Numbered from the stretch's first letter, positions 21,671-31,984 are shown. The stretch is DNA of 64,000 nucleotides from Breviolum minutum Mf 1.05b.01 (GCA_000507305.1 DF240734.1:1438-65437); one strand, 5' to 3'. Translations and numbers: made by a program. Notes: a model not told the origin generated them from the letters alone.

Positions 21671-21786
21671 CCTGGCAATTCTGCTGGTGACCTTTTTGGG
21701 ATGGCGAGTTCACGTGACCCGAAATCAAAGGCGAATCGTGACCTCCAACGATCGGGAATAAAAAGGTCACGGTTTGAATTAGCTGG
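21671..21786. mobile_element. Family C element, CCWGG-flanked
   Basis: CCTGG at 21671-21675 and GCTGG at 21782-21786 flank CAATTCTGCTGGTGACC and GGTCACGGTTTGAATTA. The interior TTCACGTGACC, GCGAATCGTGACC and CAACGATCGGGAAT matches the copy at 2545. Confidence 0.82.
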
Positions 21787-21822
21787 TATGATTATCTTTA
21801 AAGGAAACAGCCAAAGCCTATG

Positions 21823-21899
21823 AACATGGATGGTTGGAAGATGAGTCATTTCCTTTGGAGATGGCCTATTTTCAGGGGCGATGTTTGTTTCAGGGAGGT
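21823..21899 (+). mobile_element. Family D4 right part
   Basis: ATGGATGGTTGGAAGATGAG then TCATTTCCTTTGG then GGCCTATTTTCAGGGGCGAT then TTGTTTCAGGGAGGTG. The left terminus is missing. Confidence 0.7.
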
Positions 21900-21910
21900 G
21901 TTTCAGGGAA

Positions 21911-22020
21911 TACCCTCCAGTAAATTAACATGGCAATGGAAAATCTCCCATTTTCAATAGGGAATACATCTTCCATCCAGGTCCATTTTCTAGCTAGCCA
22001 TGTTAGTTTACCGGAGGGTA
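21911..22020 (+). mobile_element. Family D3 element
   Basis: TACCCTCCAGTAAATTAACA at the left and TGTTAGTTTACCGGAGGGTA at the right, TA at both borders. ATGGCAATGGAAAATC is the left inner arm. Follows a D4 fragment closely. Confidence 0.88.
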
Positions 22021-22440
22021 ATGTTTGTTTCACCTGGACAATTAAATCTTTGAAGGGATCAGAATCATGTTTTTTTGCGGATCATCTGGATAAGTAAAAC
22101 TGAACAATTTCCCCCAAACACCAGAAACTCACGCCCCAAAAAACTATATAATTGCTGGACCTTAAAACTGGATGGATTTCCAAAAAATGGGAAAATCTTC
22201 TGATTTGATTGCTGCAGGTGTGTGTTTTTTGGAATTTTCAGGTGCAAAAAATGTGAGTTTTTGTTAGGGGCTTCTCAATATGGAAGGCACCTCGGCATCA
22301 TGAGGATTTCCAGGATTTGGATGTTGTACCCACAGTGGGATGCAGCCCAAGGGGCATTGGCTTGCGCACCACCCAAGACGTTCAAGACCTTGGAATATGA
22401 AATATGAAACGAAGAAATGGCATCATTGAAATGATGGAAA

Positions 22441-22553
22441 ACTCCCTGAAACTAACGGTGTTTCGCCCCTGAAAATAGGCCGGGCCCCAAAAGGAAACTA
22501 TAGTATGCCAACCATCCATTTTCAGGTGCGAAAATGTTTGTTTCAGGGAGGGT

Positions 22554-22554
<1 letters not shown>
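22441..22554 (-). mobile_element. Family D4 element next to a TCA tract
   Basis: ACTCCCTGAAACTAACGGTG at the left and ATGTTTGTTTCAGGGAGGGT then A at the right. The core GGGCCCCAAAAGGAAACTAT is in the reverse sense. The TCA microsatellite starts at the base after the terminal TA. Confidence 0.85.
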
Positions 22555-22614
<60 letters not shown>

Positions 22615-22648
22615 CCACCATCATCATCATCATCATCATCAGCAGCAG

Positions 22649-22686
<38 letters not shown>

Positions 22687-22687
22687 C
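22555..22687. repeat. (TCA)n microsatellite
   Basis: TCA units with ACC and AGCAGC interruptions. Frames through it give only poly-His, Ser or Met. Confidence 0.97.
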
Positions 22688-22872
22688 CACTTCAACTGAC
22701 CCAGCCGTTAAGGAGTTTACCACTAGAATCACATTCTGGTGTTTGGAGATTTTTTTTCGGTATCCAAAATCACATGTGGGATCAGTTTACACTTTAAATC
22801 CAGCAAGAAGATGTTGCAGGACACTTTCTTGGAGGACACCAGGCTTCACCAATGATACAGGTTTTTGAATGG

Positions 22873-22977
22873 TACTCCCTGGAAAACGAACATGTCCCCT
22901 GAAAATCAGTGGTTGTAAGATGTATTTCCTATTGAAATAGTCCCTTTTTAGGCGACATGTTAGTTTTCGGGGGTGTA
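22873..22977. mobile_element. Family D2 element
   Basis: TACTCCCTGGAAAACGAACA at the left and TGTTAGTTTTCGGGGGTGTA at the right. TGTCCCCTGAAAA and TTTTTAGGCGACA pair. The core TGTATTTCCTATTGAAATAG is the reverse sense of the copy at 3467. Confidence 0.85.
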
Positions 22978-23178
22978 TGTTTTTTTTGTTTCCAAACTCG
23001 TTCCGACCACGTGAAGCCTTCAACAAAATCCCAACTGGTGAGAGCGTTTATCGGAATTTCTCGTTTACCATCCAGTGCAATAGTCAGCACCCAAGGTCAA
23101 AAAATAGTCGAATACCAGGCATCAACAGTTCAGAATGTATGCAAAACATCTTTTATGTTGAGGCCAATTATTGTAGAA

Positions 23179-23283
23179 TACACCCTGGAAGATTAACATG
23201 GAACCTACGAATCACCTATTTGGAAAGGAACATGATCTTCTCAACCTCCGTGATTATGTTCCATGTTTATCTTCAGGGGTGTA
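23179..23283 (+). mobile_element. Family D1 element
   Basis: TACACCCTGGAAGATTAACA at the left and TGTTTATCTTCAGGGGTGTA at the right. TGGAACCTACGAATCACC and GGAAAGGAACATGATCTTCT form the core. Confidence 0.88.
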
Positions 23284-24111
23284 CCAATCTGAATCATCTT
23301 AACATCACAAAAATACTATTGGGAAAAGCTGCGAAGAGATCTGGATCTGATCCCATTTTTCGTTTAGCATCCCCTTTGGGGGGGTCCTAATTTTGTCATG
23401 TTTCATATAGGGGAAACACAAAAACTAGCTGGATTTATGATAGTTGTCTTCCTAATTTTTGGGTTTCCTAATTTTTATGTACATTGATTTATTGATTTTA
23501 GACTTCTAATAGCTGTTGTCTGACATATAACCTATCCACCTATCCACTACTGTTGATGTTTCAGAACTCCGGCTAACCGTATGACCACGATTTCGCCAAA
23601 GAGAAAGTCCTGAAATCTTGCAGGACTCAACTGATTTTATCGCCGGATTTCTTCCAGCACTTCGTATCAAGTCGCACTGACTCTCCAGTCAAGGGACAAG
23701 GACGGGTGTACCCCAAGCGTACGTGTACCCATGGTATTTAGCTGGTGTCATCGATCGGGATTCTTGGGGATTATAACCCCTAAATACCCACGTAATATAG
23801 GGCCCAGGCCCAGGGATTTCCTATAGGGGGCCCACGCTGGGATCGGGGTACATCCCTGCCTATCCCCTGATTCAGTGCCTAGAAAATGGTTCTCTCGAAA
23901 AAAACTGTTTGCTGCAACCCTTGGGGTTTGGTCATCTTTCCTGTTGGCAACACGACCAGGTAATCTGAAAGTCGAGTTACACAAATACCTCATCTTTTAT
24001 ATACAAATGCCTTCTCCGAACAAGTTCATCTCCAATATAATACAACTTGAAAGTCTTTGTTCCATCAAAAAACTCAAAATTCAACTACCGCAATAACTCA
24101 CAAAGTCTATT

Positions 24112-24223
24112 CCCTAAGGATCCAGATATGTCCTAAGGAAGGGATTATACCTAAAATCCTATTCTGAGGATGGGATTGGAACCCTATATATCCTATTCTA
24201 GGGAGGGGTCTGGATTCTTAGGG
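24112..24223. mobile_element. Family J element
   Basis: CCCTAAGGATCCAGATATGT pairs with GTCTGGATTCTTAGGG. The middle has repeated CCTATTCTGAGGATGGGATT and CCTATTCTAGGGAGGGGTC units. Confidence 0.75.
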
Positions 24224-24378
24224 ATTTATACCAACCAGTTGAAAATCAACCTTTGCTTCAGCTGCAAGGAACCATGGAACGTTGGCGCATGGTTTCAGGC
24301 AGCTGATCCTTGGATCGTCGGAGTTAAACGTTCGATGCGTTTTGGTCCTTAAAAGACGTCTTTGTTGATTTAGAAATT

Positions 24379-24498
24379 CCTGGAACCCCAAACAACCATC
24401 TATAAATGGATGTTTCAATTGGATGATTCCAAATCTTTATATAGAAAATGGTTGTTTCACCAAACATCCATTTATAAATGGTTGTTTGGGGTTCCAGG
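24379..24498. mobile_element. Family K foldback with ~37-bp inverted ends
   Basis: CCTGGAACCCCAAACAACCA then TCTATAAATGGATGTTT pairs with AAACATCCATTTATAAATGG then TTGTTTGGGGTTCCAGG. The central GGATGATTCCAAATCTTTAT is shared with the copy at 49806. Confidence 0.92.
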
Positions 24499-24527
24499 TT
24501 GACATGTTTCTTTGTCTGCAAAATATG

Positions 24528-24645
24528 CACCCTCCCTGCATCTAACAGCAAAAACCCCTGAAAATAGGCCTTTGCCCCAAAAGGAAATGACTCATCTTCC
24601 AACCATCCATTTTCAGGTGCGAAAATGTTAGTTTCAGGGAGGGTA
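24528..24645 (-). mobile_element. Family D4 element
   Basis: CACCCTCCCTGCATCTAACA at the left and TGTTAGTTTCAGGGAGGGTA at the right. GCCCCAAAAGGAAATGACTC then ATCTTCCAACCATCC is the core in reverse sense. Confidence 0.88.
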
Positions 24646-26108
24646 AGAATACACGATCTTTCGTGACTGGCAACATCTTCATGCCAAATCAAAGGCCCAA
24701 AGATCAAGGTGATAATCTTTAACAAAAGTGAAAACACCACGGAACTGCAATTTCCAACGTTGGCTCTGAACAATGACGCGGGAGTTGATATCCGACGGCA
24801 ATGTGGACTGCAATGTGCTTAAGCAGGGAAGCACGTTTCATGATGGTTCCTTAACATTGTCTTATATGAAATTGTAGATACATTTCACGAAAACCGTGGG
24901 TGAGTTGTTTATTTCACATCCGAAAACCCAGATGGAATGGAGATGACTCTTTTGGGTTTGTGTGATGGACCGCAAAAAAAAAAATCAGATTCATTTGCTA
25001 CTTGCCGTTTACAAACAGGTCATGCATATTGGATATATAATACTTCACCAACCTGGATTTGCTTCAAAAACGCAACAAAATTCCCCAGGTTATTTTTGTC
25101 GGAAACATCCCTCGCGATCGTGGCATCACGTGATCTACTCACATACATATTTTTTTAGTTGCTCTTTTCGGGTGATCCCACTTTCAGAATGCCTGTAACC
25201 ACGAGTATGCCCTCGGGTAAAAAAAATTACATAGCACCAACCAGAATCCTTCCATTCAATAAATCAAACCCATCTACAAATGGTATATTCTCATAATAGT
25301 TTCCACCCCTGCATTTACATTTCTGGAAGGTACATGTTTAGGTTTGGGTCGCAGTTTCAATTTCACTTTCGACAAGGTTTCTGCGACCCAGCGTACGCGT
25401 ATTAAATTGTATAGGCGTATAATTCTCTCAGCTGCTGTGACTTGAAGTCTTCTTCAAAAAACATAAAATGCAAGACAAAAATGCATAAAAATAACTTTGA
25501 GGGAACCATGAACAAAGATGAGGTTTCCGAAACGGATTGCAAAAATTTCGTGATTACACCATGTTGTGACTCCGGCAAACAACCTTTTCGACCCGCCCGC
25601 CGCATGTAGCGATACTGGACTTTCCCATTGTTTCGCATTGACGATTTTGAATCCTTTGCCAGAACATTGACATTACTTAAATTTGGAAAAAACTGAAATT
25701 AAGGAAGAGACTCCCCAAACAAAAATCAAGAAGACCTTAAGAAAGGCGACATCATGAAAATGGAACAACACAAGCTTTAGGAAGAGTTGGGGTTGAAATC
25801 GTTTGGACATATGAAGAGACAAGCTGATGAGCTTCATCACCCACTAGGAAGCCCGCATATTCATGCTTGGGGTAAGTAGGAGACCATGAGGTGAAGTCAA
25901 TGTTGGTGAGGGATTTCAGCCATCAACGAGATCATGCACAAACACATTGATACTTAGGCCAGGCACCTTTACATCTGAAGCGCCCCCTAGACTTCCAAAA
26001 AACTTCCACCCAGACCATCAAGTCTCCATTGGAAAGGAATGTTTGACGGAATGAGAACTTTTTTGTTTTTCACATCCGTTTTGGCCAACAAGAAATTTAT
26101 TCCTCCAG
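24646..26108. other. Long element-poor stretch, possibly genic
   Basis: Weak minus-strand coding-like stretches near 24674-24830 and 25480-25640, but none has a recognisable domain. No known element ends. This is among the longest element-poor stretches of the window. Confidence 0.3.
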
Positions 26109-26172
26109 GGCGTGTGCGACGCAGACCTGGCCAAACCGCCTCCCCCCGCTCCCGTGACGCTAGCTGTTCCAG
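26109..26172 (+). CDS. Candidate exon, unknown product (either strand)
   Basis: GC-rich island. On plus, TTTATTCCTCCAG precedes 64 open nt encoding GVCDADLAKPPPPAPVTLAV and a CAG|GTGATC donor-like site follows. On minus a longer open stretch, about 26070-26325, includes GARIHSRVHVSIRRDHLEQL. Only one can be right, and neither has a recognised domain. Confidence 0.25.
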
Positions 26173-26669
26173 GTGATCACGTCTGATAGACACATGCACA
26201 CGGGAATGGATCCTGGCGCCTGGAATCAAGACATCACTTTCAGTTTCTAGACAGACCTCTAACATAGATCGTTCTATCCTCAATTTCACGCGTCTACCTT
26301 CCAAGAACCGTAGCAGTCGCCTGTACTATGCCTAAGTACCTGACAGCAACCATGTTTTTTTGGGTGTTGAGGCGTGAGCTGTTCGAAGAGGCGCCGCCGG
26401 AAATGAATTTGCAGAGAAACTGCTGAGTGAGGGTTGAGTAAAACCAGTGATCTCAGATTCTCTAGCGATGTGGCCTTAACTGTTTGGGCCTTAATCCATC
26501 CAAATTCTGAAATCCTGGATGTCTTTCCCCATGAGAATGCCTTTTCCAGACAGTTTGATGAAAGAAGGCTCAGAATAAATTAGATACCAACCATCTTCAT
26601 TTCAAGTCTGCAATTTTTCCTAAAATCTGAAGCCCCATCTTGAAATGTGAGAATGGACCCGGGAATATT

Positions 26670-26747
26670 CCCTCTCCTAATACCACTTATATGTTGCCAA
26701 TTGGATGATTATATGCTACCTACCACCTAGTAAGGGAACCAGGAAAC
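26670..26747. mobile_element. Family L right half
   Basis: TAATACCACTTATATGTTGC then CAATTGGATGATTATATGCT then ACCTACCACCTAGTAAGGGA then ACCAGGAAACTCC. Matches the right half of the copy at 11982. The left half is missing. Confidence 0.6.
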
Positions 26748-26931
26748 TCCATTGATACCATAGCTGTGGTGATTTGGGATGGTTAGGATCGCCGGAATCA
26801 ACCAACAAAACAAATCCAAAGTCAGACACAACAGCGCCATTTCGGACGAATCAAAATCAATCAACTTGCATTCAACTTGGTGTTTGTTTTCCTACAAGAA
26901 ATATTTGTCATCCACAAACGTGTACAAAAAA

Positions 26932-27036
26932 ACCCTCCCTGAAACTAACAGCTCCTTCACCCCTGAAAATCGCCATTTTGTTGGAAGATGAAACTTCCTT
27001 CTTGGAGGCCAGGAACCGGCAGTTTCAGGGAGTGTA
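26932..27036 (+). mobile_element. Family D4 element
   Basis: ACCCTCCCTGAAACTAACAG at the left and GGCAGTTTCAGGGAGTGTA at the right. CATTTTGTTGGAAGATGAAA then CTTCCTTCTTGG forms the core. Confidence 0.85.
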
Positions 27037-27406
27037 TATATAGTCATCACCTCCTTAATGATCATAGTGAGGATCATTTCTTCCATACTTCCATTGCTTA
27101 GCTCAAATTTCAGTCGCTTCCCACCTTGAAGGATTTCCTCCCATGACTTGTGGATAAGAACCATGGACCGGTCCGCTTTCCATCAATGGCCGTGAACTCA
27201 CTCCATGGCGGGGACCATAAATGGGGGTGATAATTCCTAACTACGGCCCTCCAAGTTTTTACCGAACCAATGGGAGCGAATCAGCTTCTCCACTCGTGGA
27301 TTTCCACACACCAAGCGTCCAAAGATTCTTCCCAAAGCACTTGACCTAGCTAGGGAAATAGCTAGGCGCAAAAAAAAATGCGAGGTGAACCATGAAAAAA
27401 AGGGCC
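27037..27406. other. Stretch without recognised feature
   Basis: Ordinary sequence with short chance frames. No element, GC island or simple repeat seen. Confidence 0.35.
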
Positions 27407-27504
27407 CCTGGTTATTTGCTGTATATTGGGGATGAGATACTAACCAGCTAGTATGGGGATTGTTTCATAAACCGTGAAATAAGGATCCCTGTTAACCAAT
27501 CAGG
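27407..27504 (-). mobile_element. Family I element, reverse orientation
   Basis: CCTGGTTATTTGCTGTATAT at the left and GGATCCCTGTTAACCAATCA then GG at the right. On the minus strand GGGATCCTTATTTCACGGTT and CCCCATACTAGCTGGTTAG follow the family plan. Confidence 0.65.
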
Positions 27505-27784
27505 ATTCAATGGAAAGTAAGGCCGGCTGTCTTTTCGTGGCTCAGGTAACATCAAGCTGAAACCTTTGTTTTAATGCGCAGCTGCTAAGCTCTTGTGATT
27601 TTTGTTGGGGCGTTTTTGTTTGGAGTCGAAAGAAACCAGAATTTGTTTGTTTGCATGTGTTTTTTTTTTGTGCCTTTTTTTTCTGTTGGATGGAACTTTT
27701 TTTAGAATGTGAATGGTTTTCATCCAAGTGAAGCGAAAATATGTGATGTGAACATGTTAATTTCTGCGAAGATTGATAGGTATT

Positions 27785-27891
27785 TCGGTATTTCCAAAAA
27801 TAGTGGTACCCCCAAAATGGATGGTTTATACTGGAAAACCGTATTAAAATGGATGATTTGGGGGAAATCCCCCTATTTTCGGAAACACTCA
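27785..27891 (-). mobile_element. Family B element
   Basis: CGGTATTTCCAAAAATAGTG at the left and CCCTATTTTCGGAAACACTC at the right. The middle AAAATGGATGGTTTATACTG is the reverse sense of the copy at 11159. Confidence 0.88.
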
Positions 27892-28400
27892 TATCCTCCT
27901 ATATCTACCATGCACCTGTTCTTGCAACATTCTTGGAGGTGCCCGGTATGATTGGACAGCAATTTTCGGAACGACTTCATTTCTAGGAAAAGCTCGGCGT
28001 CTCCCCACTGTCCCCCCACTTTTTCCGTGCCAAGTGACCGATCGTCCCCTTGGAGCATCCAGGTAAAAACAGTTGCGCATAAAAAGATGACGTTAGTCAC
28101 TTGCGTATGCCAAAAACCCTCCTGTGTCTAAAAGATCTTAGGTCCACAGTTAATCTAATCTCTTGTAATACTCGCATTGCGACTCTTGGCAATGTAATGT
28201 CATCTTGGTGGTTACGATTGCATCCTGGGTGATATTTCTGGCATAACGAAAAAAACAGATCAGGAATCTGTTAACCGGGTTATTTCATTCATCCCAGGTC
28301 AAATTCCTTGGGATGCGAAACGTCTAGTTTCGTATGTTGGAAAAATGAAGGTTAAGCTTAAGCTTTAGATTCTATCACCCCTGTTGCTAAAAAAAACATG
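27892..28400. other. Stretch without recognised feature
   Basis: Moderately GC-rich around 27930-28080 with a minus-strand frame, but no splice-like borders or domain I can defend. Confidence 0.3.
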
Positions 28401-28505
28401 TACCCTCCGGTAAACAAACATAGCAATGGAAAATCCCCATCTTTAATAGGAAATACATCTTCAAATGGTGGATTTTCCATTGCTATGTTAGATTACCGGA
28501 GGGTA
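28401..28505 (+). mobile_element. Family D3 element, near-perfect
   Basis: TACCCTCCGGTAAACAAACA at the left and TGTTAGATTACCGGAGGGTA at the right. ATAGCAATGGAAAATCCCCA and TGGATTTTCCATTGCTAT pair. Its final TA is the first TA of the D4 fragment that follows. Confidence 0.95.
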
Positions 28506-28560
28506 CCCTCCCCAAAACTAACAAATCGCCCTGGAAAAACTGATGGGACTGGAAGACTCT
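28504..28560 (+). mobile_element. Family D4 left fragment sharing a TA with D3
   Basis: TACCCTCCCCAAAACTAACA then AATCGCCCTGGAAAAACTGA then GGGACTGGAAGA. The right half is missing. It overlaps the D3 element by the shared TA. Confidence 0.65.
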
Positions 28561-28899
28561 ATAAAGAAGCAGCTTCCAGTCGGGTAAAGCCAATTTTTCA
28601 CCCTAAGAAAATGGTGAATTGACTCCCTGGAGGAACCATTTTCCCCTTTGAAGGCTCTGGTATAGAATACCCTTTCAGAAACCCAGAGATATATTTGATA
28701 TACCAACCAGAATATGATCAAAATGATACCACCATCTTGCTGATCTGAATTCTAAAATCATCCATCATTTTGACAAAAGGATGACCGCCCCGAAAACAAA
28801 AAAACCCACTCTTTAAAAAAAAAATGATGCTTCTGAAATAGCCCCTGAAAATCGCCATGTTGGTTACCTTTTTTGGGGCGTGGGGGTGATTTTTATCAC

Positions 28900-28988
28900 C
28901 AATTTCCCCCGGGATCCGAGGCACCGCGATGACAGGGGCGATGGGCGCCAAGCCACGTAGGACATCCATGGCGGCCTGGACCGTAAGG
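28900..28988 (-). CDS. Candidate internal exon, unknown product
   Basis: 89-nt GC-rich island. On minus, pyrimidine-rich sequence ending AATCTCCAG precedes it and GTGATA follows. The reading includes AAMDVLRGLAPIAPVIAVPR with mostly G/C third bases. On plus, GACC|GTAAGG is also donor-like, so the strand is open. No domain recognised. Confidence 0.27.
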
Positions 28989-29040
28989 CTGGAGATTTGC
29001 GGTACGAGAATTTGGGAGGCAAATTGTTTTGACCAACAGA

Positions 29041-29141
29041 TGATTCAATGTGACCTTTTCATCCCCTAGTTGGAGGTCACTTCACCATTTGAAAGGGTCA
29101 CGTTTTCACCATCCCAAAAAGGTCACTTTGAATCACCAGGC
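29041..29141. mobile_element. Family C element
   Basis: TGATTCAATGTGACCTTTTC at the left and AAAAAGGTCACTTTGAATCA at the right. CCAGG follows at 29137-29141, and ACAGA precedes, a decayed match that keeps the central A. Confidence 0.8.
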
Positions 29142-29440
29142 AACAATGATTTTGTTGAAAACCTTAGGGCTTGCCGAAAAAGCCTAACATGGATGGAAAT
29201 TTTGGAGGCGTTTTACCAAAAAAAATATCCAAAAAATGATTGAAACTGCATGGAACTGTTTTTTTGGAACTTGTTCGGGACTTTTTTTAAGTGAAACATG
29301 TTTTTTCGTGGCGTGAAAAATGGTGTCATAGGCGAACGTTGCCGTGGGCAACCGTGACTGCCAGGCAGTCAGCAGTGTTGTTACTTGTCCTGGTAGCTCT
29401 AACTTGGGATTGCAAAGGTGATAAATAAATTAAAGTTGGT

Positions 29441-29545
29441 TAGACCCCCAAAGATTAACATAGAACCTGAAAATGATGCTTTGGAAGATCATTTTCCTTT
29501 CTAAATGGGTGATTTGTAGGTTCCATGTTAATCTTCCAGGGTGTA
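29441..29545 (-). mobile_element. Family D1 element
   Basis: TAGACCCCCAAAGATTAACA at the left and TGTTAATCTTCCAGGGTGTA at the right. The core TTGGAAGATCATTTTCCTTT is the reverse sense. Confidence 0.85.
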
Positions 29546-29639
29546 CATGTAAATGTCACTAAACTCAAAGGAGCGTTCAGGGATGTCCGGCTAATCTAAG
29601 ATGTGCTGTTTCGGCAAAATTTTCCACGCTTCTTGTGGA

Positions 29640-29760
29640 CCAATGACTATAAATGGCCAAAAATAAATGGGTGGGAAGTATTTCACCCTGATAAGTGCAG
29701 TTATAAATGTAGTTATATACCTATAAAAAAGGCCATTTTTGGGAATTTGGGTGGGAATTG
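29640..29760. mobile_element. Possible family O relative
   Basis: TATAAATGGCCAAAAATAAA at the left and AAAAAGGCCATTTTTGGGAA at the right pair over about 14 bp. GTATTTCACCCTGATAAGTG and TAAATGTAGTTATATACC lie inside. Confidence 0.4.
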
Positions 29761-29783
29761 AATCATTTCACTCTACCTACAAG

Positions 29784-29896
29784 TAGTAGGTGGTTTCAAC
29801 CCAGCTGAAAAATATGAAATTGGATCATTTCCCAAAAAATAAAAGTATTTGAAACCATTTGTCACACCATTTGCGTGAATATTTGAAACCACCCAG
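29784..29896 (+). mobile_element. Family A element, rearranged right end
   Basis: AGGTGGTTTCAACCCAGCTG at the left. The normal right end TATTTGAAACCA occurs twice, near 29846 and 29880, suggesting an internal duplication or decay. It ends GAAACCACCCAG. Confidence 0.65.
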
Positions 29897-30378
29897 TAAA
29901 ACACCCGGAAAAAAACATGACAAAAAACCAATGAAATTTCATCTCATTGCCGGTTTTTTTGTCCTTCAGGCCCAACAAGATGAAATCTTCTGGAAAAAGC
30001 CACCAAATCATCTACAAAAAAAACAAGTGACCTTTCGTGGTGTTTGCCAAACAAAATCCATTAGGTCCGACATGTGTTTTCGGACGACAAAAAACCCCTC
30101 TGAGGATTCGATTTTGTTTACAACCACCAGGATTACATCAACTCAACATTTTTGTTTTGCGCTCTGCCGCACTCCCAACCCGAAAAAACCTACATTTGGG
30201 GGCCTGCATCCATGGTTTCGCATGTCGGAAAATTTTTGTTCATAGATGCATTCAGCACCGGTTCCTAGAAAAAAAAAACTGTTCACAAATGCCCCAGTGA
30301 CTCATGGTTTGCGGATGATTTCAAAATACAAGTAAACGAACGTAGCTGGCTGTAAAATGGACCGTAAGCCATAAATAA

Positions 30379-30501
30379 GTAGGTGATGTTTTTTGCCACC
30401 CATTATGGAAAAATATGATATTACTCAAAATTGGATTCATTTCCTTAGAAAACTAGGGGTGAAAAATCAAAAGAAAATATTTAAGAAACCATCCGACCTA
30501 G
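30379..30501 (+). mobile_element. Family A element, old and divergent
   Basis: AGTAGGTGATGTTTTTTGCC at the left, then ACTCAAAATTGGATTCATTT, CTAGGGGTGAAAAATC, and AAGAAACCATCCGACCTAG at the right. The layout and closing CCTAG are kept but many positions differ. Confidence 0.5.
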
Positions 30502-30656
30502 CTTGTATCAACATCACCCCAAGTTTTCTCATCTTTGGCCTTGCTAATGGTCACATTCCTGAGTCGAGAGTTTCTTCGCGGCTTGCAGGCCGAAAGGGCG
30601 GTTGGGTTGGTTGGCGGCGTGAAACAAACGGAGGGGTTGGGTTCAAATTTCAACCA

Positions 30657-30747
30657 CCTGGAAAGCCAAGTGCCATATTTTTTAAGGCAACTTTACCCCT
30701 AAAACCAGCAACTATTGCCTTAAAAATAAACCACTTGGCTTTCCAGG
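30657..30747. mobile_element. Perfect-ended foldback, single-family copy
   Basis: CCTGGAAAGCCAAGTG pairs with CACTTGGCTTTCCAGG, a perfect 16-bp inverted end. TTTTTTAAGGCAA pairs with TTGCCTTAAAAA. The loop CCTAAAACCAGC recurs near 55460. Abuts family H. Confidence 0.8.
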
Positions 30748-30750
30748 AAT

Positions 30751-30878
30751 GGTTAATTGTTGGTTTGGGGCCCGGTGGTTTGGAATCCGATTGGATCCCC
30801 TTGTGAAAGGGGTTACTTAGGGGTATCCCCATTCGAATCCCAAACCACCGGGCCCCAAACCAACAACTACTGTAACCA
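30751..30878. mobile_element. Family H foldback, long near-perfect arms
   Basis: AATTGTTGGTTTGGGGCCCG then GTGGTTTGGAATCCGAT pairs with ATTCGAATCCCAAACCACCG then GGCCCCAAACCAACAACT. Arms of about 38 bp make this one of the strongest hairpins in the window. Confidence 0.9.
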
Positions 30879-31327
30879 TTAGCTGAAAATTTGAATCATC
30901 AAAAAAAAAACCTGGTGAGGTTCCCCTTTTTGTCAGAACTGAAGCCCCCCCCCTTCACCCAAAAAATTGGACTGAAAACAGTTGGCATATTAATCCAGGC
31001 TCAGACGCTCCATGTGGGGAATATCTACCAAGCCATGTCCCCTTGATGTTTTAGGAGCATCTGGGAGGGTTGTGGCCCGGGATGTTTTAAAATTTACGGG
31101 TCAAGAAGCTGAGATGAAAATTAGAACAGAAAAACCCTCACTCACCACCAACCATAAAATGACCCATCAACTATATAAGTAAGCATTTTTTGTCATTCAG
31201 CGACTTTGTATCCCAGAAACGTAAACGTACCAGCACCTTCAAAGGTGTACCAATTGAACCCTAAGCCCCCGGCACGAAAAAAAAACAAACCTCCAATTCT
31301 TGAAGGCACAATTGCTGACAATGATAG

Positions 31328-31430
31328 TACCCTAAGAATCATGGGATCTCAAACCTGGTTGGAAGAAGATCCTTTCCTATTGTGAAGGTAACTTTTCAGG
31401 GGCGAATTCGTTAAACTTCGGGGGGGGTAC
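31328..31430 (+). mobile_element. Chimeric J/D4-like element
   Basis: The left end TACCCTAAGAATCATGGGAT is J-like. The middle TGGTTGGAAGAAGATCCTTT and AACTTTTCAGGGGCGAA are D4-like. The right CTTCGGGGGGGGTA is a GC-rich D-type end. Confidence 0.5.
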
Positions 31431-31844
31431 CTACCTTGAACTTGTGGCAGTTTTTTTTGTGGCTGGGATGCCACCTAACATCACACTCTAACCCCAGGAT
31501 GTTGTGTGCTTTAAAAACCCATGCATACCGGTCTCTGGAAAAAAGGATATGATAAGATAACTCTCCAAAGGCAGCCTCCAACAAACCGCTCATCAACCAA
31601 CCAACCCCCTCAACCTGGCCCCTTCCTCAGGGATATTTCCCACGTTTCATGAGCCGCGTTGGCCCAACAAGATTCAGGGAAAACCAATGGGTTTTTTCAC
31701 CTTTCGCCTTTTTTCGCATAAACCACCAAGGCCCAACTTTTCCGGGGGTGTGACGTTTGTTGCGGATCCAAGGTGCCGCAATTCCATCTTCTTCCTTTGC
31801 AACAAAAAAAGGCGGTGAAACATCTTGTTTGCAGCGAATGATTT

Positions 31845-31984
31845 TTGGCGCCCGGTGGTGGTGTTGGGGGTTTGGGGGTTTGGTGGTTTGGTGGCTTGGG
31901 GCCAACACAAGCCCGGATTCATTTTTCGGGGAATCCAATCGGAATCCAAATCACCGGGCCTCAAAACCACCAATCAACAATTAG
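31845..31984. mobile_element. Family H element, divergent
   Basis: GTTTGGTGGTTTGGTGGCTT then GGGGCC at the left and GGAATCCAAATCACCGGGCC then TCAAAACCACCAATCAACAA at the right. The left arm is expanded by repeated TTTGGGGG and TTTGGTGG. Confidence 0.65.

Noticed and set aside
30599..30660. Possible retroelement poly-purine or tail
   Set aside because: No reverse transcriptase or integrase motif in any frame nearby. The adjacent structure is a foldback.
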